From Microbacterium esteraromaticum (GTDB lineage: Bacteria > Actinomycetota > Actinomycetes > Actinomycetales > Microbacteriaceae): a stretch of DNA of 64,000 bases. Of this stretch, positions 14,638 through 23,601 are shown one piece after another (positions within the stretch are counted from its first letter, which is position 1; each line of letters starts with the position of its first letter). The translations under genes and the position numbers were made by a program. The stretch is from contig NZ_JAEMWU010000001.1 in NCBI RefSeq assembly GCF_017303215.1, positions 186,001-250,000 on the forward strand, read 5' to 3'. The notes under the pieces were generated by a model. The model did not search any database and was not told where the DNA came from. It worked only from the letters and a program-made list of their open reading frames with translations.

Positions 14638-17600
14638 ATGCGCAGTTCGAACGGACGAAGTAATCGGATCTGGGCGGTGGCCGCGGCGACGACCGCCCTT
14701 CTGATGGCCGGTGGCGTCGCCCCGGCCGTCGCAGAGGATGGCGACGACGACACGGGACGCTTCAGCGCGACGCCGTTGACACCGGACAACAGCTTCAGCA
14801 ACAACGCCAAGTCCGCCTCTGGTCGCCTGGCCACCAACGACGACGAGCTTCTCAAGCGCTCGGATGCCGACCAGGTCGCCGTCATGGTGAAGGTCGACGT
14901 CGACCCCGTCGCCTCGTACACCGGCTCGATCGACGGCTACGCCGCGACGAGCCCCGAGGTCACCGGTGTTCCGATCGCCGAGGGCAGCGCCGCCATCGAC
15001 GCCTACACCGAGTACGTCACCAAGGCCATCGCCGATGCGAAGAAAGAAGTCACGGGGCTGATCGGCTCGGCAACGCTGATCTCGGACTATGTGACGGTGT
15101 ACGGCGGCTTCTCGGCCATGATCCCCGCCAAGAGCGCCAAGGACGTGCTGACGCTGGGGTCGATCGCCGCGGTGCAGTCCAATGAACTGCGTCAGACGAC
15201 TGGCTCGGTCGATGCATCATCGCTCACGACGGGGACGATCTCGGTTCCGTTGACGGTCACCTCGGACTTGGCGGATGCTGCCGAACTGCCCGAGACAACC
15301 CCGGCTGCCGACAACGACGCGACGACGTTCATCGGCGCCGACGCCGTATGGCCGAGCCTGGGTGGTCGCGATCGCGCCGGCGAGGGCGTGATCGTCGGCG
15401 TGATCGACACGGGCATCTGGCCCGAGCATCCGATGCTGATCGACAACGGCCTGGGTGCGCCGGACGGCGGGCCCTGGGCGTGCGAGTTCGGCGACGGCAC
15501 GGTCGGCGACGAGTTCGACTGCAACAACAAGCTCATCGGCGCCTACGCCATGCTCGACGTCTACCAGTCCACCTCGGGCGCGGCCGGCGCCGACGCGTAC
15601 TGCGACGGCACGCTGTGCTCGGCGCGTGACGCTGAGGGCCATGGCACGCACACGGCGACCACCGCGGTGGGTGCCAACGTCGAGTCGGCCGAGATCCTGG
15701 GCATCGAACGCGGACCGTTCAGTGGCGTCGCCCCCGGCGCCTCGGTCATCGCGTACCGCGCGCTCGGTCCGGCCGGTGGCTACGAGGGCGACCTGGTCGC
15801 CTCGATCGGTCAGGCCGTGCTCGACGGTGTCGACGTGATCAACTACTCGATCAGCGGCAGCGCCGACCCGTACGACTCGACGGAGCTGGCGTTCCTCGAC
15901 GCGTTCGCGGCGGGTATTGCCGTCAACTCCTCGGCCGGCAACTCGGGACCGGGAGCGGCGACGGCCAACCACGCCAGCCCGTGGACGACCACGGTCGGCG
16001 CCTCGACCTCCGACCGCGCGTTCGGTTCGGCTCTGGTGCTGGCCTCGACCGACGGCGAGACCCTCGTCAAGGAGGGCACGACGATCACGCAGGGTGTGAG
16101 CGATGTACCGGTCGTGCTGGCCGCCGATGTCGCGGGCTACAACGATGAGCTGTGCACCGAACCGATGCCGGCCGACTCGGTCACCGACCAGGTCGTGCTG
16201 TGCATGCGCGGCGAGGTCGGTCGCATCGCGAAGGGCTACAACGTGCTGCAGGGCGGTGCGGCGGGAATGATCCTGGCGAACCCCGAGCCGATGGATCTGC
16301 AGACCGACAACCACTTCTTGCCGGCGATCCAGTTGGAGGGCCCCAACGACGACATCGTGTCGTTCATCAGCGAGCACGCCGGCGTCACCGCCACGTGGGC
16401 GCAGGGGACCGCGAACGTCGCCCCGGGTGACGTGATGGCCGGCTTCAGCTCGCGCGGACCGATCGGCCCGTTCCTCAAGCCCGACATCACCGCACCGGGC
16501 GTGCAGGTGATCGCCGGGCACACGCCGACGCCGATCGGCATCGACGGTGGGCCCACGGGCGAGCTGTACCAGGCGATCGCCGGCACCTCGATGTCGGCAC
16601 CGCACGCGGCGGGCGTCTCGGCGCTGCTCGTGGCCGCGCACCCCGATTGGACGCCAGGGCAGATCAAGTCGGCGCTGATGACGTCGTCGGTGCAGGACGT
16701 GGTCAACGTGGACGGTTCGGATGCCGGTGTGTTCGACCGCGGCGCCGGCTCGATCCGCGCGGACCGCGCCATCGCGCCGCTGGCGACGATCAGCGAGTCG
16801 GCCGAGGCCTTCGCGGCGAGCGCCGCGGATGCCAAGACCCGCATCGATCTGAACCTGCCGAGCATCAACGCCGATCCGCTGCCGGGCGCGGTGACGACGA
16901 CCCGTACGGTGACGAACGTGAGCGGGCAGACGCAGGTCTTCCGCACCGCGGCCAGCACCGATGGTGAGTTCGACATCACGGTCTCACCGAAGACGCTGAC
17001 GATCCCGAGCGGGCAGTCGCGCGAGATCACGGTCACGATCAACACGATCGGCGCCTCGGACGGGTGGCATGAGGGTCAGGTGACTCTCACGCCGCGCAAG
17101 GGCGATGCGCTGGTGATCCCGGTTGCCGCGAATGCCGTCGATGCCGGTATCAACCTGACGCAGAGTTGCACGCCGACGACGCTCAGCCCGCGCGAGGTGG
17201 CCGATTGCACGGTGACCGCGTCGAACTTCCTGCCGGTCGAGGTCGATGCCACGATCGAGGTGGCCGCGGACGGCAAGCTGAAGGTCGAGTCGGTTGAGGA
17301 CCCGCTGCGCAAGAAGGGCAACACGGCCAGCTGGAGCGGTACGCTCGGCGCCGCCGTGGCGCCGCAGATCACCGGGTTCACTGCTGATCTCGGTCCGGGC
17401 GACGGCTACCTGCCGCTGTCGCTCTTCGGCATCAGCCCGGTCGGTATCGGCGACGAGGACATCGTGAACTTCAACGTTCCCCCGTTCCTCTTCGGCGGCG
17501 AGACCTATAGCCGCATCGGTGTGGTGTCGAACGGGTACCTCGTGATCGGCGGCGGTACAGATGCCGATATCTGGTACCAGCCCCGGCCGATGCCCGACCC

Positions 17601-18087
17601 GGCTGCGCCGAACAACGTGCTCGCGCCGCTGTGGACGGATCTCGATCCGTCGCAGACATCCGGCAGCGGAGGCGTGCGCGTAGGCGTTCTCGGCGACGGC
17701 GACGGCAATAGCTGGATCGTCGTCGACTGGGCAGAGGTGCCGACCTACTCGGGCAATGCGACCAACACCATGCAGACGTGGCTCCAGACCGGAGCCACCG
17801 AGGGCGTGTGGTTCACCTATGGACAGGACGGCGCGGCCGATGACGCCACGGCGGCGGCCACCGCGGCCGAGAACCGCAACGGCACCAGTGCCGCAGTGCT
17901 CGACGGTCTGCCGTCGGCCGACGAGGGCTACGCCGTCGGCACGACGCCTCCGACCGCGGGTGGCACGGTGACGCTGGAGTACTCGGTGCGGGCTCAGGCG
18001 AAGGGCGAATGGGGAGCCGTGGCCACCCTCTCGTCCGACGCGCTGCGCACGACTCCGACGGCGCGCACGCCGATCGTCGTCGAGTAG
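14638..18087 (+). CDS. Large secreted subtilisin-like serine protease (S8) with PA domain
   Basis: An 1149-aa exoprotease. A Sec signal peptide spans about residues 1-32 (ending APAVAED). A propeptide-like inhibitor domain lies at about 75-185. The S8 catalytic triad is visible: D257 in GVIDTG, H335 in GHGTHTA and S651 in GTSMSAPHAAG, with the oxyanion Asn in SSAGNSG (N435). A protease-associated domain is inserted at about 470-595 (LCMRGEVGRIAKG...GAAGMILAN). The C-terminal ~450 residues form beta-rich Fn3-like domains. There is no LPXTG or obvious wall anchor, so it is probably released. SD AGGGAG precedes the ATG. A perfect palindromic terminator follows. The substrate is unknown; it probably scavenges extracellular protein. 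Confidence 0.94.
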   Translation: MRSSNGRSNRIWAVAAATTALLMAGGVAPAVAEDGDDDTGRFSATPLTPDNSFSNNAKSASGRLATNDDELLKRSDADQVAVMVKVDVDPVASYTGSIDGYAATSPEVTGVPIAEGSAAIDAYTEYVTKAIADAKKEVTGLIGSATLISDYVTVYGGFSAMIPAKSAKDVLTLGSIAAVQSNELRQTTGSVDASSLTTGTISVPLTVTSDLADAAELPETTPAADNDATTFIGADAVWPSLGGRDRAGEGVIVGVIDTGIWPEHPMLIDNGLGAPDGGPWACEFGDGTVGDEFDCNNKLIGAYAMLDVYQSTSGAAGADAYCDGTLCSARDAEGHGTHTATTAVGANVESAEILGIERGPFSGVAPGASVIAYRALGPAGGYEGDLVASIGQAVLDGVDVINYSISGSADPYDSTELAFLDAFAAGIAVNSSAGNSGPGAATANHASPWTTTVGASTSDRAFGSALVLASTDGETLVKEGTTITQGVSDVPVVLAADVAGYNDELCTEPMPADSVTDQVVLCMRGEVGRIAKGYNVLQGGAAGMILANPEPMDLQTDNHFLPAIQLEGPNDDIVSFISEHAGVTATWAQGTANVAPGDVMAGFSSRGPIGPFLKPDITAPGVQVIAGHTPTPIGIDGGPTGELYQAIAGTSMSAPHAAGVSALLVAAHPDWTPGQIKSALMTSSVQDVVNVDGSDAGVFDRGAGSIRADRAIAPLATISESAEAFAASAADAKTRIDLNLPSINADPLPGAVTTTRTVTNVSGQTQVFRTAASTDGEFDITVSPKTLTIPSGQSREITVTINTIGASDGWHEGQVTLTPRKGDALVIPVAANAVDAGINLTQSCTPTTLSPREVADCTVTASNFLPVEVDATIEVAADGKLKVESVEDPLRKKGNTASWSGTLGAAVAPQITGFTADLGPGDGYLPLSLFGISPVGIGDEDIVNFNVPPFLFGGETYSRIGVVSNGYLVIGGGTDADIWYQPRPMPDPAAPNNVLAPLWTDLDPSQTSGSGGVRVGVLGDGDGNSWIVVDWAEVPTYSGNATNTMQTWLQTGATEGVWFTYGQDGAADDATAAATAAENRNGTSAAVLDGLPSADEGYAVGTTPPTAGGTVTLEYSVRAQAKGEWGAVATLSSDALRTTPTARTPIVVE

Positions 18088-18102
18088 ACCGCTATCGCAA
18101 GA

Positions 18103-18138
18103 CTCAGGGGGCGGATGCTGCAGCATCCGCCCCCTGAG
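18103..18138 (+). terminator. Perfect 36-nt palindrome terminating the subtilase gene
   Basis: CTCAGGGGGCGGATGCTG is followed immediately by its exact reverse complement, giving an 18-bp stem 15 nt after the subtilase stop codon. Part of the apex would open as the loop. No strong U run follows, as is common for actinobacterial terminators. Confidence 0.8.
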
Positions 18139-18246
18139 GCGTCTGCGCACGAAGATAGGGCATTCGGTCGATCCGCCGGCCGCCCCTCAGAGCGGAGAGT
18201 CGTTCTCATCACCCACCGCGACAGCGGTGCGAACGAGGAGAACATC

Positions 18247-18441
18247 ATGAACGAGAGCATCTACGTCGACTCGATGATCGACCAGCGCCGCACTGCCGAT
18301 CTGAACCGTCGGCTGGAGTACCGGCGCATCGCACTCGAACGCGGCACAATGCCGCCCACCCGCAGGCACCTGTTCGCCCGGTTCGTCGAGCTGGTGGCTC
18401 ACCGCCCACGCAACCCCCGGCACCGGGTACGGCACGCCTAG
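18247..18441 (+). CDS. Small basic hypothetical protein
   Basis: A 64-aa protein, strongly basic and Arg-rich (RRTADLNRRLEYRRIALERG, then RHRPRNPRHRVRHA), with no membrane segment. The ATG is preceded by GAGGAG at 6 nt, a good ribosome-binding site, which is the main support. It sits between the subtilase terminator and the exonuclease gene. No family was recognised. Such Arg-rich small proteins can bind nucleic acid, but that is only a composition-based guess. Confidence 0.5.
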   Translation: MNESIYVDSMIDQRRTADLNRRLEYRRIALERGTMPPTRRHLFARFVELVAHRPRNPRHRVRHA

Positions 18442-18540
18442 CCGACGCCGTCGTGGCGCTCTGGGCGCACAACTGGAATCGGCACTGCCCGCGGCCGCCG
18501 GGCGGAACTGGGTGTCGGCGGGCCCGAATAGGCTGGATGC

Positions 18541-19383
18541 ATGCGTCTGGCCACCTGGAACATCAACTCGATCCGCACGCGCGTCTCGCGCGCCGTCGAC
18601 TTCGCGGTGCGCGAAGACATCGACGTGCTCGCCTTCCAAGAGATCAAGTGCAAGCCCGAGCAGTTCCCCTACGAGCCGTTCGAGGCCGCCGGGTACCACG
18701 TCGAGGCGCACGGCCTGAACCAGTGGAACGGCGTGGCCATCGCCAGCCGCCTTCCGATCACCGATGTGCGCACCTCGTTCGCCGGCCAGCCCGGCTTCGC
18801 GAAGGGGCACGAGGGGCCGGACGCGCCGCTGGAGGCCCGCGCGCTCGGGGTCATGGTCGACGGTGTGCGCGTCTGGAGCCTGTACGTGCCGAACGGTCGA
18901 GCGCTGGGCGATGAGCACTACACGTACAAGCTGCACTGGCTCGAGGCGCTGCGTACCGCGACGGCCGCCGAGTTGGCCGCCAACCCCGACCTGCCGCTCG
19001 CGCTGGTGGGCGACTTCAACATCATTCCGTTCGACCACGACAACGGTGACCCGTCGATCGTCGAGGGCGTCTCGACCCACGTCTCGCCCGCAGAGCGCGA
19101 GGCGTTCTTCGCGCTTGAGAAGGCCGGTGTCACCGATGTGGTGCGGCCGTTGATCCCCGAGGGCTTCACGTACTGGGACTACCAGCGGCTGAAGTTCCCC
19201 CGCAATGAGGGCATCCGCATCGACTTCGTGCTCGGGTCGCGCACGTTCGCCGAGGCGGTGACCGGCGCGTCGATCCATCGCGATGAGCGCAAGGGCGAGC
19301 AGCCCAGCGACCACGTCCCGGTGGTGGTCGACATCGACCGGGGCGACGAGGACGACGACGACCTGCCGATGATCTTCGCCTGA
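18541..19383 (+). CDS. xthA: Exodeoxyribonuclease III / AP endonuclease
   Basis: A 280-aa member of the Mg-dependent exonuclease-endonuclease-phosphatase family, acting in base-excision repair on abasic sites and 3' ends. Motifs in order are ATWNINSIRTR (N-terminal Asn), AFQEIKCKPEQFP (metal-binding Glu), LYVPNGRALGDEHYTYK (catalytic Tyr region), VGDFNIIPFDHD (Asp and Asn) and SDHVPVVVDI (final Asp-His). Length is as expected for XthA. TAGGCT-GGATGC-ATG places the -10 box 6 nt before the start, so a leaderless mRNA is likely. The phosphatase gene follows after 2 bp and is probably co-transcribed. Confidence 0.95.
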   Translation: MRLATWNINSIRTRVSRAVDFAVREDIDVLAFQEIKCKPEQFPYEPFEAAGYHVEAHGLNQWNGVAIASRLPITDVRTSFAGQPGFAKGHEGPDAPLEARALGVMVDGVRVWSLYVPNGRALGDEHYTYKLHWLEALRTATAAELAANPDLPLALVGDFNIIPFDHDNGDPSIVEGVSTHVSPAEREAFFALEKAGVTDVVRPLIPEGFTYWDYQRLKFPRNEGIRIDFVLGSRTFAEAVTGASIHRDERKGEQPSDHVPVVVDIDRGDEDDDDLPMIFA

Positions 19384-19385
19384 CG

Positions 19386-20201
19386 ATGACGATGCCCCGG
19401 CTGATCGCCACCGATCTCGACGGCACCCTGCTCGATTCCGATTCATCGGTCAGCCCGCGCACACGCCGCGCGCTGGATGCGGCCCGAGACAGGGGCATCC
19501 ACGTCGTGCCGGTGACGGCGCGCCAGCCGATCGGACTGCGCGCTCTCGCCGGCGACGCCGGCTTCGAGGAGTGGGCGCTGTGCGGCAACGGGGCGTTCGG
19601 CGTGCACCTGACGACGGGGCGGATGCTGTTCGCCGAGGAGCTGCCGTCCGAGACGATCCGCACGCTCGCCGATGCGCTGCGGGAGACGATCCCCGATCTG
19701 CTGTTCGCCAGTGTGCGCGAGGGCGGGGAGTCGTTCATCGCCCAGCACGGCTACGCCGAGGTCGCCGCGCTCTCGGATCACAAGCGTGACCCGCGCACGA
19801 TGGGCGGAGTCGACCTCGACCAGGTGTTGGCCGCACCCAGCCTGAAGCTCGTGATCCGGCATCCCGAGCTCGCCCCGAGTGCGCTGTTCGAGGCACTCAC
19901 GGCGCTCGGGATGACCGGCTTCGAGGCGACACTGTCGGGTGCGCCGTTCGTCGAGGTGATGGCGCAGGGAGTGACCAAGGCGACCGGCCTCGCCCGCTTG
20001 TGCGCGCACCTCGGCGTGCAGCAGCATGACGTGCTCGCGTTCGGCGATGCGTTGAACGATCTCGAAATGCTGCGGTGGGCGGGGCACGGCGTCGCCGTCG
20101 CCAACGCTGTCGACGTGGTGCGCGCGGCGGCCGACGAGGTCTCGGTCACCAATGACGAGCACGGCGTCGCGACAGTGATCGAGCGGATGCTGGCGATCTG
20201 A
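19386..20201 (+). CDS. HAD-superfamily Cof-type sugar-phosphate phosphatase
   Basis: A 271-aa HAD hydrolase of the Cof/YidA class, soluble and Mg-dependent. Motif I is ATDLDGTLLDSD (nucleophile Asp), motif II is in VPVTARQPIGL, motif III is the Lys in VTKATGLARL, and motif IV is LAFGDALNDLEMLRWAG, characteristic of the IIB cap subclass. Substrates of this class are usually sugar phosphates or FMN-like molecules and cannot be inferred here. It starts 2 bp after the xthA stop; an alternative ATG 6 nt later is equally possible. A weak hairpin follows the stop. Confidence 0.88.
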   Translation: MTMPRLIATDLDGTLLDSDSSVSPRTRRALDAARDRGIHVVPVTARQPIGLRALAGDAGFEEWALCGNGAFGVHLTTGRMLFAEELPSETIRTLADALRETIPDLLFASVREGGESFIAQHGYAEVAALSDHKRDPRTMGGVDLDQVLAAPSLKLVIRHPELAPSALFEALTALGMTGFEATLSGAPFVEVMAQGVTKATGLARLCAHLGVQQHDVLAFGDALNDLEMLRWAGHGVAVANAVDVVRAAADEVSVTNDEHGVATVIERMLAI

Positions 20202-20257
20202 CGCCCTGGGCGGCGTGAGACACTGTAAGTACACGTCGCTAACAAAAGGGGTTGAGC

Positions 20258-21844
20258 ATGACCGGGTCGGCACAGCGACCGCTCGCCATCCGGGATGCGC
20301 GCTTCCCGACCGCCGGAACGGCGGACCTCGACCGCGGAACCGTGCTCATCGCCGACGGGCGCGTGGCCGACGTTCTTCCTGCCGGCGCCAACGACCTGCC
20401 GGAGGGCACGGCGGTGATCGACGCCGCCGGTCGTGTGCTGATGCCGGGCTTCATCGACGCGCACAGTCACGGCGAGGGCGCCCTCGGACGGGACGACCGC
20501 GAGCTCGCCCTGCTGCGTCAGGGCCTGACCGGTGTGGTGCTCGGCCAGGACGGTGTCTCGTTCGCACCGACGACGCCGCAGACCGCACCGCTGAACGAAC
20601 GCTACTTCGCCGCCGTCAACGGTCCGCTGCCCGCAGAACACCCGCACGGCATGAGTGCGGGACGCATGCTGGCGCACTTCGCACGGGTGTCGCGCCTGAC
20701 GAGCACCCTGCTCGTGCCCGCCGGCACGGTGCGCACGGCGATCAGCGGATTCTCGGCCACCCCGCTCACCGCCCGCCAGCTCGACGAGAGCGAAGAGATC
20801 ACTCGCGCGGCGATCAGCGAGGGCGCGACCGGCATCTCTCTCGGCTTGGAGTATGTGCCCGGCGGATTCGCCGACCCTGCCGAGTTGCGGCGTTACGCCG
20901 AGATCGGTGCCGATACCGGACTGCCGCTCGTCGCGCACGTGCGCGGATACGAAGCCGATGCGCCCGCGGGGCTCGGCGAGCTGATCCCCCTGGCCCGTGA
21001 CACCGGCGCCCCGGTGCATGTGGCGCACCTGCACGCTCCGGCCGACCTGGCGCTGCCGATCGTCGACGCGGCACTCGACGAGGGCATCGACCTGACGTTC
21101 GACGCCTACCCGTACCGTCGCGGCAACACGATCCTCGCCATGCTGGCGATCCCCGCCGCCCTGCAGCAGGAGGGCCCGCACCGCACGCTCGCGGTGCTGG
21201 CCGACGCGGCGACACGCGAGCGCCTGGAACGCGAGTGGTTCCCCGGCATCGCCGATCTGCTCGGCCGCGTCACCATCAGCGTCGCCGACCACCCCGACTG
21301 GGTCTGGGCCGAAGGGCTGCCCCTGCCCGTGATCGCCGAGCGGGTCGGCCGCCCGATCGGTGAGACGGTGTGCGATCTGATCGTCGCAACCGGTCTCGGT
21401 GCCGGCGCGATCGTGCAGCAGCCGGCCGCCAACCGACTCGAAGACGTTCGTGCGATCGCCAACCACCGCGCGCACCTGGGCAGCTCCGACGGCATCTTCC
21501 TCGGCGGGCATCCGCACCCCCGCGGCTGGGGCAGCTTCTCGCGGATGCTGCGCAGACACGTGATCGACTGGCAGGACTGGACCTGGTGGGAGGCCGCCGA
21601 GCACCTGTCCCTGCGCGCAGCGCGGCGGTTCGGTTTCGGCGACCGAGGCCTGGTGCGACCGCACTCGCGCGCGGACTTCTGCCTCGTCGACCCGGCCGCG
21701 GTCACCGACCGCGCGACCTACGACGAACCGACGCTGCTCGCCGAAGGCATCGCCGACGTCATCGTGGGCGGCACCCCTGTTCTCGCGGGTGCGGAACTGT
21801 GCACGATGGGTGCCAGCACCCTCACCGAAAGGCCCTCACGATGA
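20258..21844 (+). CDS. N-acyl-D-amino-acid deacylase (amidohydrolase family)
   Basis: A 528-aa metal-dependent amidohydrolase predicted to release D-amino acids from N-acyl-D-amino acids. The metal-binding HxH is in MPGFIDAHSHGEG (H69, H71). Further family marks are GLEYVPGGFAD, THVAHLH-like VHVAHLHAP with a ligand His, and a late Asp region LGSSDGIFLGGHPHPR. Start ATG 20258 has AGGGG 6 nt upstream; an in-frame TTG lies 6 nt earlier. It overlaps the D-serine dehydratase-like gene by ATGA, and a RidA gene follows. Together these form a D-amino-acid utilisation operon, which supports the D-aminoacylase reading over a D-hydantoinase or dipeptidase. Confidence 0.85.
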   Translation: MTGSAQRPLAIRDARFPTAGTADLDRGTVLIADGRVADVLPAGANDLPEGTAVIDAAGRVLMPGFIDAHSHGEGALGRDDRELALLRQGLTGVVLGQDGVSFAPTTPQTAPLNERYFAAVNGPLPAEHPHGMSAGRMLAHFARVSRLTSTLLVPAGTVRTAISGFSATPLTARQLDESEEITRAAISEGATGISLGLEYVPGGFADPAELRRYAEIGADTGLPLVAHVRGYEADAPAGLGELIPLARDTGAPVHVAHLHAPADLALPIVDAALDEGIDLTFDAYPYRRGNTILAMLAIPAALQQEGPHRTLAVLADAATRERLEREWFPGIADLLGRVTISVADHPDWVWAEGLPLPVIAERVGRPIGETVCDLIVATGLGAGAIVQQPAANRLEDVRAIANHRAHLGSSDGIFLGGHPHPRGWGSFSRMLRRHVIDWQDWTWWEAAEHLSLRAARRFGFGDRGLVRPHSRADFCLVDPAAVTDRATYDEPTLLAEGIADVIVGGTPVLAGAELCTMGASTLTERPSR

Positions 21845-23091
21845 TCGAATCCGCACCGCTGCGCCTGACCAAGGGCCTGGGCCCGAGCCTCGACGATGCC
21901 GGCACGGCCGATCTGCACGGCACCTCGCTGTTCGCCGCCGACCGCGACTTTCCGCAGCTCACTCTGGACGAGTCGGCGATCGCGCACAACATCGCCCAGA
22001 TGATGACGTACGTACGATCACGCGGTGTGGCGCTCGCCCCGCACGGCAAGACCGCGATGTCGCCCGCGTTGGCGTGGCGGCAGATGGATGCCGGCGCGTG
22101 GGGCATCACGGCGGCGACCCCCACGCAGCTGCGCGTGTACCGCGCGGCGGGGCTGCCGCGCCTGCTGCTGGCGAACCAGCTCGTCGAGCCCGGAGCCATC
22201 GCCTGGCTGCGTGGCGAACTCGCCGCCGATGCGGAGTTCACGTGCCCGGTGTACGCCGACTCCTTCGACGGCCTCGCGCTGCTCGCCGGCCCCGCCGATC
22301 AGCGTCCCCTCGACGTGCTGCTCGAGGTGGGGCACCCCGGCGGACGCACCGGCGTGCGCGGCGCGGACGCGCTGCGTGCCCTGACCGAGCAGGCCGCCCG
22401 CACCCCGGGCATCCGCGTCGTCGGTATCGCGACCTACGAGGGCACCCTCGCGGGTGACACCGAAACCGCCAAAGCCGACAACGTGCGCGATTTCGCGCGC
22501 GAGCTCGCCGCACTGACCCTCGCACTGCACGATGAGGGACTTCTGCCCGAAGACGGCATCGTGTCACTCGGCGGCAGCGCGTACTTCGACGCAGCGGTCG
22601 ACGGCCTCATCGACGGCGGTTTCCCCGCCGCGCGCATCCTGCTGCGCAGCGGTGCGTACCTCACCCACGACGACGGACTCTACGCTCGCACGACGCCCCT
22701 CACCCGCGCCAGCGCAGGCAGCCCCGAACTGCGCTCCGCGATCCGGGTGTGGGCGCCGGTGCTCAGCATCCCCGAGCCGGGCCTCGTGATCGCACTGTGC
22801 GGACGACGCGACGTCGGCTTCGACCAGGACCTACCCGTCGTGCTCGGCGTGCGCGGCCGCGACGGCTCCGCCCCCCGCGCATTCGCCGGCCGGATCGAGC
22901 AGCTCGCCGACCAGCACGCATTCATCCGATTCGACGCGGATGCCCCCGGTGAGACCGCTGCCCCCAGGGTCGGCGACCTTCTCGAGCTGGGCATCTCGCA
23001 CCCGTGCACCACCCTCGACCGGTGGGGACTCGTTCCGCTCGTCGACGATGACCTGCGCATCCGCGAGCTGATCAGACTGCACTTCACCTGA
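21841..23091 (+). CDS. D-serine/D-threonine dehydratase-like PLP enzyme (DSD1 family)
   Basis: A 416-aa enzyme with an alanine-racemase-type TIM barrel and the C-terminal D-serine dehydratase-like domain. K70 in APHGKTAMSP is the probable pyridoxal-phosphate lysine. H387 and C389 in ISHPCTTLDRW match the zinc ligands of the DSD1/D-threonine aldolase family. It should convert a D-hydroxyamino acid to a 2-oxo acid and ammonia through an enamine. It overlaps the deacylase gene by 4 bp, and RidA, which clears such enamines, follows 52 bp downstream. D-threonine aldolase activity is the main alternative; sequence alone does not separate them. Confidence 0.85.
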   Translation: MIESAPLRLTKGLGPSLDDAGTADLHGTSLFAADRDFPQLTLDESAIAHNIAQMMTYVRSRGVALAPHGKTAMSPALAWRQMDAGAWGITAATPTQLRVYRAAGLPRLLLANQLVEPGAIAWLRGELAADAEFTCPVYADSFDGLALLAGPADQRPLDVLLEVGHPGGRTGVRGADALRALTEQAARTPGIRVVGIATYEGTLAGDTETAKADNVRDFARELAALTLALHDEGLLPEDGIVSLGGSAYFDAAVDGLIDGGFPAARILLRSGAYLTHDDGLYARTTPLTRASAGSPELRSAIRVWAPVLSIPEPGLVIALCGRRDVGFDQDLPVVLGVRGRDGSAPRAFAGRIEQLADQHAFIRFDADAPGETAAPRVGDLLELGISHPCTTLDRWGLVPLVDDDLRIRELIRLHFT

Positions 23092-23136
23092 ACGCCGATC
23101 GTCACCAGAACGCCGAACTTCACCAGAACCGCCAAG
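23083..23136 (+). repeat. Three tandem 18-bp imperfect repeats across a stop codon
   Basis: TTCACCTGAACGCCGATC, GTCACCAGAACGCCGAAC and TTCACCAGAACCGCCAAG follow one another. The first unit contains the last codons and stop of the D-serine dehydratase-like gene, and the other two fill the spacer before the RidA ribosome-binding site. It looks like a recent slippage duplication of the gene's 3' end. Confidence 0.6.
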
Positions 23137-23143
23137 GAGAGAA

Positions 23144-23545
23144 ATGACCGACACCACCGTCATCCGCACCGACGCCGCCCCGGCACCCGCCCACGTGTTC
23201 TCGCAGGGCCTGCGCAAGGGCAACATGCTGCAGGTCTCGGGCCAGGGGCCGATGGACCCCGAGACGAACACGTACATCGCTGAGGGCGACGTGCACGCGC
23301 AGACGCTGCGCACGCTCGAGAACGTGCGCGCGATCCTCGAGGCCGGCGGCGCCTCTGTCGAGGACGTGCTGATGTTCCGTGTCTACCTCACCGACCAGGC
23401 GAACTTCCCGGCGATGAACGAGGCCTACGGCGAGTTCGTGCAGAAGTACGTGCCCAGCGGCGCGCTGCCCTGCCGCACCACGGTGTTCACCGGCCTGCCT
23501 CACCCCGAGATGCTCGTCGAGATCGACGCCCTCGCCGTCGTCTGA
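23144..23545 (+). CDS. RidA family enamine/imine deaminase
   Basis: A 133-aa RidA/YjgF/UK114 protein. RidA hydrolyses reactive enamines such as 2-aminoacrylate, preventing damage to PLP enzymes. Family motifs are GNMLQVSGQGPMDP, ENVRAILEAGGASVEDVLMFRVYLTD and the catalytic Arg in LPCRTTVFTGLPHP, followed by VEIDALAVV. Length is normal. GGAGAG precedes the ATG at 6 nt. It is the third gene of the D-amino-acid operon, directly after an enzyme predicted to generate exactly such enamines, so its role here is well supported by context. Confidence 0.93.
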   Translation: MTDTTVIRTDAAPAPAHVFSQGLRKGNMLQVSGQGPMDPETNTYIAEGDVHAQTLRTLENVRAILEAGGASVEDVLMFRVYLTDQANFPAMNEAYGEFVQKYVPSGALPCRTTVFTGLPHPEMLVEIDALAVV

Positions 23546-23601
23546 GCGCAGTCCCCCTCGCGGTGGATGCCGACGTGAGCCCCACGCTCTACGGTGGTCT
23601 C

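Noticed and set aside
23083..23136. Possible iteron array or origin-like repeats
   Set aside because: Only three imperfect units that clearly derive from the 3' end of the adjacent gene; no replication gene nearby.
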